A stretch of DNA of 64,000 nucleotides, taken from NCBI RefSeq assembly GCF_023898315.1, contig NC_064615.1:737163450-737227449 (forward strand), written 5' to 3'. Positions within the stretch are counted from its first letter, which is position 1; every line of letters begins with the position of its first letter. A program made the translations under genes and the position numbers. The stretch is from Schistocerca nitens. Lineage: Eukaryota > Arthropoda > Insecta > Orthoptera > Acrididae. The notes beneath the pieces are model-generated. The model was not told where the DNA came from, did no database searches, and saw only the letters and a list, made by a program, of their open reading frames with translations. This document shows, one piece after another, positions 54,903-64,000 of this stretch.

Positions 54903-55908
54903 CAGGAAACAAAGGGTCTCAGTGCAAAGGACTAGTGAATTAAGTCATCAGTCATCATCAGAATGGGAAGAAATTACATGTGGTGTCCCACAAGGATCCA
55001 TCTTAGGGCCATTGCTTTTTCTTGTGTACATTAATGATCTCTCATCAGTTACACTACCAGAAGCAGAGTTCGTTTTGTTTGCAGATGACACAAGTATTAC
55101 AATAAATAGTATGTCAAGTGTAGTTCTAGAAAGATCTGCTAATGATATTTTCATGGATATTAATAAATGGTTTAAAGCCAACTCACTGACATTAAACTTC
55201 GAAAAGACTCACTATATGCAATTCAGAACCTGTAAGAGGTTTCCACCCAGCATATGCATAAAATACGAAGAAGAGCAGACAGAAGAGGTTGACAGTCTTA
55301 AATTCCTGGGATTACAACTTGATAATAAATTCAGTTGGGAAGAGCACACCACAGAACTGCAGAAACGCCTTAACAAATCTGTATTTGCAATTCAAGTGTT
55401 AGCAGACATAGGGGACATAAAAATGAAAAAGCTAGCATACTTTGCCTACTTTCATTCCATACTGTCATATGGTATAATATTTTGGGGTAACTCTTCAAGT
55501 TAAACAAAAGTTTTCAGAGTCCAGAAGCGTGTAATACGTATTATTTGTGGAGTAAATTCACGGACGTCCTGTAGAAACCTCTTCAAAGAACTGGGTATAC
55601 TAACTACTGCCTCTCAGTATATTTACTCATTAATGAAATTTGTCCTAAATAATATATCTATTTCTCCAACAAACAGCTCAGTTCATACATACAATACTAG
55701 GAACAAAAATGATCTGCACAAGGACTTAAAATCACTTACTTTAGTTCAAAAAGGGGTCCACTACTCAGGAACACTCATCTTCAATAATTTGCCAGTAAAC
55801 GTAAAAAATTTAGTTACAAATAAAGATCAGTTTAAAAGGAGCCTGAAAGACTTACTAGTGGCCAACTCCTTCTACTCCATTGACGAATTTTTTAATAGAA
55901 ACAAATGA
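54859..55908 (+). pseudogene. LINE ORF2, RT catalytic core and C-terminus (continuation)
   Basis: It continues after the frameshift: KWFKSYLTNRKQ, EITCGVPQGSILGPLLFLVYINDL (motif B), AEFVLFADDTSITI (F-A-D-D), FKANSLTLNFEKTHYMQFR and SLKFLGLQLDNKFSWEEH. The frame stops at TAA 55501-55503 where the family normally goes on. The C-terminal piece reappears in another frame at 55507-55908 (RVIRIICGVNSR, LFKELGILTTAS, HTYNTRNKNDLH, GTLIFNNLP). Two lesions in ORF2 make the copy non-functional, but its substrate-binding and catalytic motifs are complete. Confidence 0.9.
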
Positions 55909-56040
55909 TGTATTGTATATATTCATACTATTAGTATTGTTATATCAGCTTAAAAAAAATTGACATGTTCCACATCCACGAGGATCTCCTCAGCACGGAT
56001 CTATGGAACGAAAAACTAATCTAATCTAATCTCATCTAAT

Positions 56041-57027
56041 GGTCGTAAGACGGGCATTAACAAACTTTGAACACGCAGTGGTAGTTGGAGCCAGACGCAT
56101 GGAACATTCCATTTCGGAAATCATTAGGGAATTCGATATTCCGAGATCTACAGTATCAAGAACATGTTGAGAACATCAAATTTCAGGCATTACCTCTCAC
56201 CACGGATGACTTCATAACCGAAAACTGCCGTTTGCGTAGAGTTCTCAGTGTTAACACACATGCAACATTGCGTTAAATAACCACAGAATCAATGCGTGAC
56301 GTACGACTAACGTATCCGATAGGACACTGTGGCGAAATTTGGCATTAATGGGCTACGGCACAAGACGACCGGTCCTGGTCTCGTGATCATATCGATTGAA
56401 CTCTAGATGACCGGAAAACCGTGGCCTCGTCAGATGAGTCCGGATTTCAGTTGTTAATAGCTGATGGTAGGGTTCGAGTGTTACACAGACTCCACGAAGC
56501 CAAGGATCCAAGGTGTCAACAAGCCACTGTGCAAACTCCACAATGATGTCAACTGTGTTTGCATGGAATGGACTGGGTCTCTCGTGCAACTGAACCGATC
56601 ATTGACTGGAAATGGTTACGTTCAGCTACTTGTAGAACGTTTGCAGCCATTCGTGGATTTCGTATTCACAAACGACGACAGAATTTTTTATGGATGTGAA
56701 TGCGCTATGTCACCGGGCCACAATTATTCGCGATAGGTTTGAAGAATATTCTGCACAGTTCGAGCAAATGATTTGGCCAACCAGATCGCCCGAATTGAGT
56801 CCCATCGATCATTTACGGGGCAAAATCGAGAGGTCAGTTTATGCACAAAATACTGCACCGGCAACCCTTTCGCAATTATAGACGGCTATAGAGGCAGCAT
56901 GGCTCAGTACTTCTGCAGGGGACTTCCAACGACTTGTTGAGTCCATGCCGAGTTGCTGCACTACACCGAGCAAAAGGAGGCCCGACACGACGCTAGGAGG
57001 TATCCCATGACTTTTGTTACCTCAGTG
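56041..57027 (+). mobile_element. Tc1-like transposon, second family (copy C), right part
   Basis: It starts at ggtcgtaagacgggc and ends ttgttacctcagtg before TA (57028-57029). Plus-strand transposase relic: HAVVVGARRMEHSISEIIREFDIPRSTVS (HTH) near 56074-56160, KPLCKLHNDVNCV-type text near 56517, RSLTGNGYVQLL near 56597, DVNALCHRATI (second catalytic region), QMIWPTRSPELSPIDHLRG (56766-56822) and the C-terminus. Frame breaks are present. Confidence 0.88.
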
Positions 57028-57029
57028 TA

Positions 57030-58367
57030 TAGAAAGCGATATGTGAATTTCATCGCCATAGGAACTAATAACAAACGTCCGTATATTTGTATTTTTCTAT
57101 CGTCCGTGTAACTCATTATACTGCACTGCCCTTCAGTTTTCGTAAATTAATGTTAGTTTAAGTGGAATAGTGCCATACCCGATCGTGAGAACACGTCTCG
57201 CAGTGCTACCGCTTCTTGACAGTGACGTCAAGCGAAAACCCCTGATCGCTGTCGAATGCATCGGTCCGCCGATCTACAGTACATAGTAACCCTGCTTATT
57301 CCTACCTAGTCTCTCGGTATCAGGTGCACGCCCAACTCTCTGCCGTGCGTGAATGCTATATCTCTACTAAAGCTGTTGACACATATTCTAATTTTATAAT
57401 TTCCTTAGCCTCTTTGATAAGTGAGTCCCAGCAGCTTGCAGTGAGGAGTTAAGTCTGTGTCATATCAAACAAGATTTTGTACTTCTTAAGGCTGTGTTAT
57501 CCAACAAATTTTTCTAGATTCCTGTACGTGAAGTGCTCCTGATGTTCGGAGCAGCGCAGGGATACAGTTTAGACGCACCAGTTACTGCCACTTTCACTTG
57601 GAATATTATAAATATCTGGGACTACTTCGCTGCACAAGAAAATATTGCACTTCATGTAGGATAGTAACGGTACCAGAGTCCCAGATATACACAATAATCC
57701 ATGGTAATATGACAAAGCAGCGTGGGAAAGTTTATTAAAACTGTTTCCCAGAGCTGTTCCGAATACCCGCTACACATAAAGACACTGAAATTTCTGGTTA
57801 TAAAATAACATTTGGTGTAGAAGACATACGTTATGGTAGCTGCAGGTGGGTTTGCTGCTGACTTATATATTCTTCCGTCTTTACATGGTAGAACAATTTT
57901 ATTTTTATCAAAGAAAACACAAACTGTAGATGCTCTACAATATCAATTTGCAATTGAAGCGGTCAGTGTAAGAAACTGCTATCCTCAACTAAAAAAGAAT
58001 TCGTCTGATCACTACAGTCGTGTCTTCAACTTCAGCTCGTGCTGGTAAGAATCATTACCATTTGTATCTCTACAAAGGACTGTCTGCTATGGAAACAGTT
58101 TAACCTTATTTTATTTCTGTTCCATTCCTTGAATTTACCCAAAGTACAGCGTAACATAACGTATAGTAACTCAATATGACCACCCCATCCTTTAGTGTCT
58201 GATGATGGGCTTGTAAGACGAAAACAAGTTCACGAAACAAATTAAAACTGTACAGCGGCCACAGTTTGTGCTTTTTGTTCATGCGTATTTCACAGACCTT
58301 ACAAAATGGCTTAAGGAACTGGTTTGGCTCGCTGACGAAACACTGGACAAAGTGTGCTGACGTACAT
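57030..58367. other. Unannotated intron DNA with one hammerhead-like motif
   Basis: No gene was recognised. The stretch 58198-58245 is described separately. Confidence 0.4.
58199..58245 (+). ncRNA. Hammerhead-like motif, weak
   Basis: CTGATGA, one extra base, then a stem of 8 pairs (gggcttgt with acaagttc, two of them G-U) around a 9-base loop, then ac and GAAAC (58237-58241), with a possible GTA cleavage triplet downstream near 58252. The extra base before stem II matches the motif at 38245. Two unpaired bases before GAAAC reduce confidence. It may be the end of an unrecognised PLE-like sequence. Confidence 0.3.
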
Positions 58368-59502
58368 TATTCGATAAAAAGTATCGGTATTCATAGTAGG
58401 GGACATTAATAAGGGGTGTGTGCACCAGTCACCCTTATCACGGCTCGAACTCTGCTGGTGACACTTTCAATGAATTTTATGAATATATGTGATGGGTTGG
58501 TAGGTCATTCCTCCTCAAAAACGGAAACCAGAGACGACAGTGATGTTTGACGGTGGTGTCTGAAGCTAAGTCAACGTTCTGTCTCATCTAAAATGTGTTC
58601 AGTTTGGTTCAGGTCGGGACTCTGTGCAGGCTAGTCCATTTAAGAACTGTTATGGTCCATAAACCATTGTCTCACAGGCGCTGTGTTACGACAGATTTCA
58701 CTGTCACGCTGATACAGTTATTTTCTCCAGACTTTTCCTCTACTGTACACAGTACACAATGCTGTAAAATGTGTACGTATCCTTCCATAGTTAGCGTGTT
58801 CTTAAGTCCAACAAAGGGACCACACCTAACCACGAAAACCACCCCACACCGTAACACCTGACAGCAGGTAATTTTATCCTGGCATCCGCAGAACACAGAC
58901 GTTTCCATCCGATTACCACGTAGTGTGGTGCGACTTGCCACTCCAAATCTTTCGTTTCCAGTTATCCACTGTCCAGTGGAGTCCCTCTTTACACCATCTC
59001 AAGCGTCGGTTAACACTGACTACAGAAACGCGAGGCTTACGGGGAGCTGTTCGATCCTTGTACCCCATTGTTTTTGACTCCCTACGCAGACTACTGATAG
59101 CTCATTGGAATTGGTGAGTGATTCTTTCCACTGATTGCACACGATTTTTTACAATCACCCTGATCAATGTTCGGTGGTCCCTGTCCTTCGGTACATGGTC
59201 AGCTTGATCTTGGTTTAGCTGTAGAGATTCCTTCGAGGTTTCCACCTCACAGTCAGATCATTAACTGTGCTGAAGGGTTGAAAGGTATCTGATGAATTTG
59301 TTACTCATGTGACATCCATTGACTAGTGCACGTTACATGCCACTGAGCGCTCCTGATCGACCCATTCTGAAGTTAGTACTTTGCTACTGACAGAACAATA
59401 CTCTCCGCCTTATTTCATTCTGGTTGGTCCGACTGGTCGTGACATCTAGTGATCAATTCCGCATTACATATGGGTGGCTGGATACTTTTGATCAGATAGT
59501 GC
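58368..59502 (-). mobile_element. Tc1-like transposon relic, fifth family
   Basis: The right end ggatacttttgatcagatagtg is mirrored by the degenerate left end cattattcgataaaaagtatc. Minus strand, with breaks: WTVDNWKRKIWSGKSHHTTW near 58990-58925 (first catalytic region, Asp of S-D-E decayed), LSGVTVWGGFRG near 58860-58825, RNTAPVRQWFMDH (second region) near 58690-58650 and the AQSPDLNQTEHILDE (third region with Glu) stretch at about 58625-58580. Not functional. Confidence 0.75.
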
Positions 59503-59726
59503 AAAACGGACTACATTTGAAAGTAAGAGCATTTTTTACCTAAGAAACACAAGGTAAGAAATCTTCATTTTGCTTTCGTGGGTGATTGTGACTGTCGGTG
59601 TACTTTCTTAATTACACGGTAGTTTTCTATACACCACAATAACAGACCCAAGAGCAGTTGTAACAGTAAAATAGCATAGAAGTAGGTAGCATGTTGTAAG
59701 TCAATCCCTCCAGAACACAGCCAATA

Positions 59727-59929
59727 GACGGCCGCGGTGGTCTAGCGGTTCTAGGCGCTCAGCCCGGAACCGCGCGACTGCTAAAGGTCGCAGGTTCGAA
59801 TCCTGCCTCGGGCATGGATGTGTGTGATGTCCTTAGGTTAGTTAGGTTTAAGTAGTTATAAGTTCTAGGGGACTGATGACCACAGATGTTTAGTCCCATA
59901 GTGCTCAGAGCCATTTGAACCATTTGAAA
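59727..59929 (+). mobile_element. tRNA-derived SINE
   Basis: Full length with head gccgcggtggtctagcggttctaggc and B box ggttcgaatcc. The duplication acagccaata flanks it (59717-59726 and 59930-59939). Confidence 0.95.
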
Positions 59930-59965
59930 ACAGCCAATAATGACAGACGACCACTGGCACCTCCC

Positions 59966-61000
59966 ATCTCCATGACTTCTGCCTTACCATTTACGATCGT
60001 ACTCTGCAGTTTACGTACACATTAAAATACCTTGGACTAACCCTCGACTGGCGACTAATGTGGAAACCTCAGCCACGAACCATCCAACAGGATGTGCACT
60101 ATAGACTACAACAACTAAAATTACTAATGGGCCTTACTTGGGGGTTACACTCCTCCACTGTTCTTCACGCTTACAGAACCCAAATCTGATCCATCCTCTG
60201 CAATGTAAATGTTGCATGGACCTCACCCCCTACCGAGCGAGGTAGCGCAATGGTTAGCACGCTGGACTCGCATTCGGGAGGACGACGGTTCAATCCCGCG
60301 TCCGGCCATCGTGATTTAGGTTTACCGTGATTTCCCTAAATCGCTCCAGGCAGATGCCGGGATGGTCCCTTTGAAAGGACACTGCCTACTTCCTTCCCCA
60401 TCCTTCCCTAATCCGATGAGACCGATGACCTCGCTGTTTGGTCTCTTCCCCCAAACAAGCCAACCCTAACCGAACCTCACGCCTATTGAAGTTCCATAAC
60501 TCCCTTCAAATCCTCGAACGCCTAGCACTCTGTCTCGCTTTCCACTTCCATTTAGCTTCCCCCATATGGATCCTCTACCATCTCATGAAATTCCCTACCC
60601 CCATCCCCCACCCACATCGAGCACCACCCCATCTTCTACACTATTCACAAACTAGATTCCAGTAATTTCATTGTCTCTCCTCTGATTACCAACCGTGGTA
60701 TGCTGTCGCACCTTCACACACAAATACCTCCACCCTACAACAGCACACACAATCAATATCTTAACCCAATGCAACTTCAACCAATTGCTCTCCCCGACAG
60801 TGAGATTTGCCCTGGTATTTACCCCTCCTATCAACTTTAACTCTTTCCCGCCTATCCACCAAACCCCTCCCTGTCCCCTCTCTTTCCCAACTTATGTCTT
60901 CCCACTATGCACCTCAAAACCTGCACTGATCTCCACAGTTTTCCCTACAACTCATCCCTATTGAACATATTCTCTCCTCCCAAAATACTTTTCTACCAGT
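59966..61000 (+). mobile_element. LINE 3' fragment (Jockey-like), split by a second SINE family
   Basis: The same family as 39739-40910 but starting further upstream: FTYTLKYLGLTLDWRLMWKP near 60012-60070, RLQQLKLLMGLTWGLHSSTVLHAY at about 60100-60170, then after the SINE FHNSLQILERLALCLAFHFHLASP. A C-rich 3' region follows. The right boundary is uncertain. Confidence 0.8.
60227..60473 (+). mobile_element. tRNA-derived SINE, second family
   Basis: The tRNA-like head (gaggtagcgcaatggttagcacgctgg, B box ggttcaatccc) is unlike the common SINE. The body has aggtttaccgtgatttccctaaatcg and ccttccctaatccgatgagaccgatgacctcgctg. The short duplication acctcac (60220-60226 and 60474-60480) flanks it, within LINE text that is continuous when it is removed. 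Confidence 0.9.
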
Positions 61001-61306
61001 GCAGGTTCTTCAGATGTTAAGTGAAGATACAGTGCTTCTTTCTCCTACAAAAATTTTAAGATCCTTCAATACATTTTTAAAATGTGTATTTTTCGCTTTT
61101 TAGATTACCGTTTTTGGTTTTTTTAAATTTTTAATAGTAAATCAGTTCTCTTGTTTGTTCTTTATAGCATACTTATTATATTTTTTAAACTGCTCTTGGC
61201 TGAAGAGCGGAGCATTCTACCGCTGACAGCGCACCCTCTGCCCATATGGGGCGATGGGTGATGAAACTAACAATAAAGGAAGAAAGGTGGTGTGAGCCAG
61301 CCTTAC
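61001..61306. other. Intron DNA between LINE fragment and S1 exon
   Basis: AT-rich, with only the exon's splice donor at its right edge recognised. Confidence 0.4.
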
Positions 61307-61477
61307 TGGAAGAGGCCAGTGGGCGTGGTGTAGTCGATGGCGTCGCTGCGCTCGGCCCGCAGGGCGACGCCGCCGACCGCGACGTCCACCTCGCCCCTCT
61401 GTATCTGGCCCACCTGCCCGTTGAACATGTCCTTGGTGACGCGCGTGCCCCACTGGTCGGCGAACACGATATTGTGC
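61307..61477 (-). CDS. Ionotropic receptor (IR75-like), exon encoding distal S1 ligand-binding lobe
   Basis: This is the most upstream exon visible of an iGluR-related ionotropic receptor, a ligand-gated cation channel of chemosensory neuron membranes. The minus strand has acceptor tgtgcag, then one base completing a split codon, then 56 codons, then CA before donor gtaagg. The peptide starts HNIVFADQWG and contains QIQRGEVDVAVGG and AERSDAIDYTTP. These are the typical end of S1 in the family: a G-x-x-D-x-A-hydrophobic stretch, an Arg in the ligand-contact region, and D-Y-T-x-P. CA plus the first base of the 39559 exon makes a Gln codon, so the phase fits. The exon is about 65 percent GC in AT-rich surroundings. 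The signal peptide, amino-terminal domain and first half of S1 are not seen and probably lie beyond 64000. IR membership is firm; the IR75 assignment rests on remembered family patterns. Confidence 0.87.
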
Positions 61478-61620
61478 CTGCACACAACAAGCACAGAACT
61501 GATAGCAGGCCAACATATTCTAGGCAGCAACACTGGGTACACGCTGCTTCTGGACTTCACTACAGACTTTGAGGGTGGACTGGTTCCAGGAAGTGGATCA
61601 CTTTCCTTTTAAGCGACATA

Positions 61621-62703
61621 CACAGAGGTAACAAAACTCAGTACATAGCGATACGCACACATTCAGATGACGGTAGTAGTACGTACACAGGATATAAAGG
61701 GGCAGCGCGTTGCAGGAGCTGTGATCAGCTCTCAGGTAATTCATGTGAAAAGATTTCCGATATGATTATGGCGGCACGACGAAAATTAAAAGACTTTTAA
61801 CGGTGAGCAGCAGTTAGGACTAGAACAAAGGACATTCCATTTCGGAAAACGTTAGGGAATTCAATATTCAGAAATCCATAGTCTCAAGAGTGTGCCACGG
61901 AAAGGAAATTTAAGGTGTTACCTCTCACCACGGAAAATGCGATGGTCGACATTGCTCACTTAACAACTGAGAGCAGCGGCGTTCGCCAAGAGTTGTCAGT
62001 ACTAACGGAGAAGCAACACTGCGTGAAATAACCGCAGAAATCAATGTGAGACGTACGAAGAACGTATCCGTTTGAACAGCACCCTAGAACGCCGGAAACC
62101 CGTGGACTGCTGAGAAGAGTCCCGATTTCAGTTGGTAAGAACTGGTGGTAGGGTTTAAGTGTGGTGCAGACCCTATGATGGCATGAACTAAATTTGTCAC
62201 CAAGACACTGTGCAAGCTGTCAAAATCTCCATAACGGTGTCAGCTGTGTTTGCATGGAATGGACTGGACTCTCTTACTGGAAATGGTTATATTCAGCTAC
62301 TTGGAGACCATTTGGTGTCATTCATAGGCTTCATGTTCCCAAACAAAAATGGAATTCCTATGGATGACAATTCGCCATGTCACTGGGCCACATATGTTTG
62401 CAGTTGGTTTGAAAAATATTCTGGATAATTCTAGCGAATGGTTTAGCTACCCACATCGCTCTATATGAATCTCACGAACATATTTGGAACATAATTGAGA
62501 GGTCAGTCCATGTACAAACTCCAGCACCGGCAACACTTTCGCAATTATGGACAGCTATAGAAGCAGCATGGCTCAATATTTCTGCAGGGGACTACCATCG
62601 ACTTGTTGAACACATGCCACATCTAGTTGCTGCACTATGCTGCACAAATGGAGGTCCAACACTATGTTAGGAGGTATCCCACGACTTCCGTCACATCATA
62701 GTG
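61621..62703 (+). mobile_element. Tc1-like transposon, second family (copy D)
   Basis: It begins cacagaggtaacaaaactc after TA (61619-61620); the right end is decayed (acttccgtcacatcatagtg). Colinear with A to C but with many indels: an HTH remnant near 61810-61880, SAVFAWNGLDSLTGNGYIQLL at about 62237-62300, MDDNSPCHWAT (second catalytic region) near 62361, and a broken third region near 62440-62480. It starts 144 bp upstream of the S1 exon. Confidence 0.85.
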
Positions 62704-64000
62704 TTGTTACTAAGTTGTGGGTATGAGACATCTGTTACATTCTCAGAATTAGTGACAAGAACTGTAGATAAATTATTATTCATTGTCGTCATGTCTGAAC
62801 AAATGTGTAACAGACTTTGTTAGAGGTTTCATTCGATCGCAACAATGAGTATTCATTTTTTTTTTTTTTTGCGCATGCTAAAGAGTCTGTTTCATGTTCT
62901 GAAATACATCACTGATTTGGGCAGTCAGCCAGATCTGGTGACATTACTAATGTACACCAAGTACATGGCATGGCCGCAAAGGCAAACAAAAAGGTGTCGG
63001 TCACATAACAGAACTCATTCATCCTCAGAGTCGATAGGTAGAGCCCGCACAGAATACTGTGGCCAGCAGATGAGGAGATGGCAGGGCGTATGTGGGGAGA
63101 GCAGTAGTGGTGGGGGTTGCAGGCAGGCGCTGTAGGGGAAATGCCGAGTGCTGGAGGGTAACTGCCGTTCTAAATTGAAGCCTACACTCACATTGTTTGT
63201 AAATATTAAGTGGGGCCCCTCCACGCCCACATTTGCGTGTTGACCATTCGAGAAGATCTACTGTCACCTCTGCTTTGGTTAGTATCTAAAAGGGGTTCCA
63301 CCGAAAACGCGGCATTTATTTTCTCCTAGCTTGCAGAGAACCATCATGAGTGGCGAATTTTGAGTAAAACCAAGACATTTCTCTCGTTGCCATGTTAAAA
63401 AGTGAGTCTTTTGCCAAGAAACAGAGGAGTGTACACAGTCTGATCTCACTCACATGTCGTGCCAACGCAGCTGTGAGAGAATTCTCAAACAGTGGTTTAT
63501 TAAATTTGGAACTGAGAAAAAGTAAGACGAGTATCTTATGGAAAAGCACATCCTCGGTACGAAATAAAGTGTAACACATTCACTTACATTATTCTAAAAC
63601 CCACAGCACTTCTCATTTCACCAGCTCATTTCACCTTAAAAATATATTCTTTCGTCGAAAAAGTCTGTTAGTGAAATTACACGGCAGACAATGAAGTTTT
63701 GCATAATAGCCACACGGTAAAATACTCTCCTCTTTGTGTGTTATCATTTGCCAAAATCGTATTTCGATATCTCAAACACTTTATGGAATATGAGGAATGT
63801 TGTGGATGTTTCACTCTGGCATTATGGCTAGAGCGGCGCGATCACAAATGAGTGTCCTATGTCAGATCAATTTTGTCGATATTGGTGACAGACAGAGGCC
63901 TCCACCCAGGTCTAAAGATAAATACAATATGTTAGAAAAATTTAATGTGCAAACAAACTAAATAATATGCACCAAGCGCAAAATCATAGCGACTCCTATT
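62704..64000. other. Unannotated right end, upstream intron of the receptor gene
   Basis: No further receptor exon was found on the minus strand. Open frames at 63015-63267 (minus) and 63392-63574 (plus) have no convincing family match. A T run at about 62854-62869 is simple sequence. Confidence 0.4.

Larger units (their letters stand above)
52511..56040 (+). mobile_element. LINE (CR1/Jockey group), 5'-truncated, best preserved in the window
   Basis: It contains an ORF1 C-terminal piece, a spacer and ORF2 with endonuclease and RT. The 3' untranslated region contains gacatgttccacatccacgag, and the tail is a repeated ctaat (56013-56040), not poly-A. It is inserted in Tc1 copy C. The truncated relic at 11984-17240 belongs to the same or a close family. 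The clade name (perhaps Daphne-like) is uncertain. Confidence 0.9.

Noticed and set aside
2882-60473. Many tRNA-like segments with A and B boxes (for example at 2889, 9670, 19690, 24900, 60232)
   Set aside because: All are embedded in SINE or composite repeat bodies with target duplications, and none folds as a stand-alone tRNA gene by eye, so no tRNA gene is called.
61246-61612. Plus-strand frames overlapping the S1 exon
   Set aside because: Antisense shadows of the GC-rich exon.
63392-63574. Plus-strand frame with RANAAVREFSNSGLLNLELR, reminiscent of the end of hAT-type transposases
   Set aside because: Only a single short stretch is similar, the key spacing is wrong and no other hAT motif is nearby.
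1-64000. CRISPR arrays, bacterial promoters, riboswitches, prophage genes
   Set aside because: No regularly spaced short repeats or prokaryotic gene organisation; the sequence is clearly from an animal nuclear genome.

Overview
The window looks like nuclear DNA from a large, repeat-rich insect genome. Vast introns, abundant tRNA-derived SINEs, Tc1/mariner transposons, a Penelope-like element (PLE) and several LINE families suggest an orthopteran; an acridid such as a locust is my best guess, made from memory of these SINE families and not checked. No bacterial or phage-style operons, CRISPR arrays or rRNA genes were seen.

Only one host gene is supported. It lies on the minus strand and encodes the C-terminal part of a divergent ionotropic receptor (IR, an iGluR-like chemoreceptor; most IR75-like). 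Five GC-rich exons run in transcription order 61477-61307, 39559-39318, 29399-29191, 22105-21837 and 9177-8895 (stop at 8895). Every junction has a GT donor, an AG acceptor and a compatible phase. Together they give 390 codons: distal S1 ligand-binding lobe, M1, pore region, M3, S2 lobe, and M4 with a short tail. The amino-terminal exons must lie beyond 64000. The introns are about 12.7, 7.1, 9.9 and 21.7 kb.

Nearly everything else is transposon sequence, often nested. From left to right: a PLE fragment at the edge (1-1035); largely unrecognised DNA with a SINE and a 572-bp tandem duplication (1036-8350); exon 5; two abutting Tc1 elements (9260-11981); a LINE relic containing a head-to-head PLE insertion that itself contains a mariner (11984-17240); SINEs and a Tc1 relic (17940-19879); exon 4; a Tc1 element and a mariner relic broken by three SINE-type insertions (22307-25745); further Tc1 and LINE relics; exon 3; a decayed Ty3/gypsy element with both LTRs (30233-34702); an unrecognised frameshifted ORF (34795-35195); a mariner relic; and a 395-bp insertion made mostly of a perfect 354-bp palindrome with a hammerhead-like motif (37952-38346).

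Then come exon 2; a Tc1 copy split by a LINE 3' fragment (39718-42492); a composite tRNA-like repeat; AT-rich DNA; a T/G-rich tract holding a decayed Merlin/ISXO2-like transposase (48880-49740); a well-preserved CR1/Jockey-type LINE inside a Tc1 copy (52394-57027); more Tc1, SINE and LINE copies; exon 1; a further Tc1 copy (61621-62703); and an unannotated right end.

The most interesting structures are the 395-bp PLE-like palindromic insertion, the LINE/PLE/mariner nest with the same tail-plus-inverted-repeat architecture, the Merlin-like relic, the 115-bp identical inverted repeat joined to a SINE, and the unrecognised ORF at 34795-35195.
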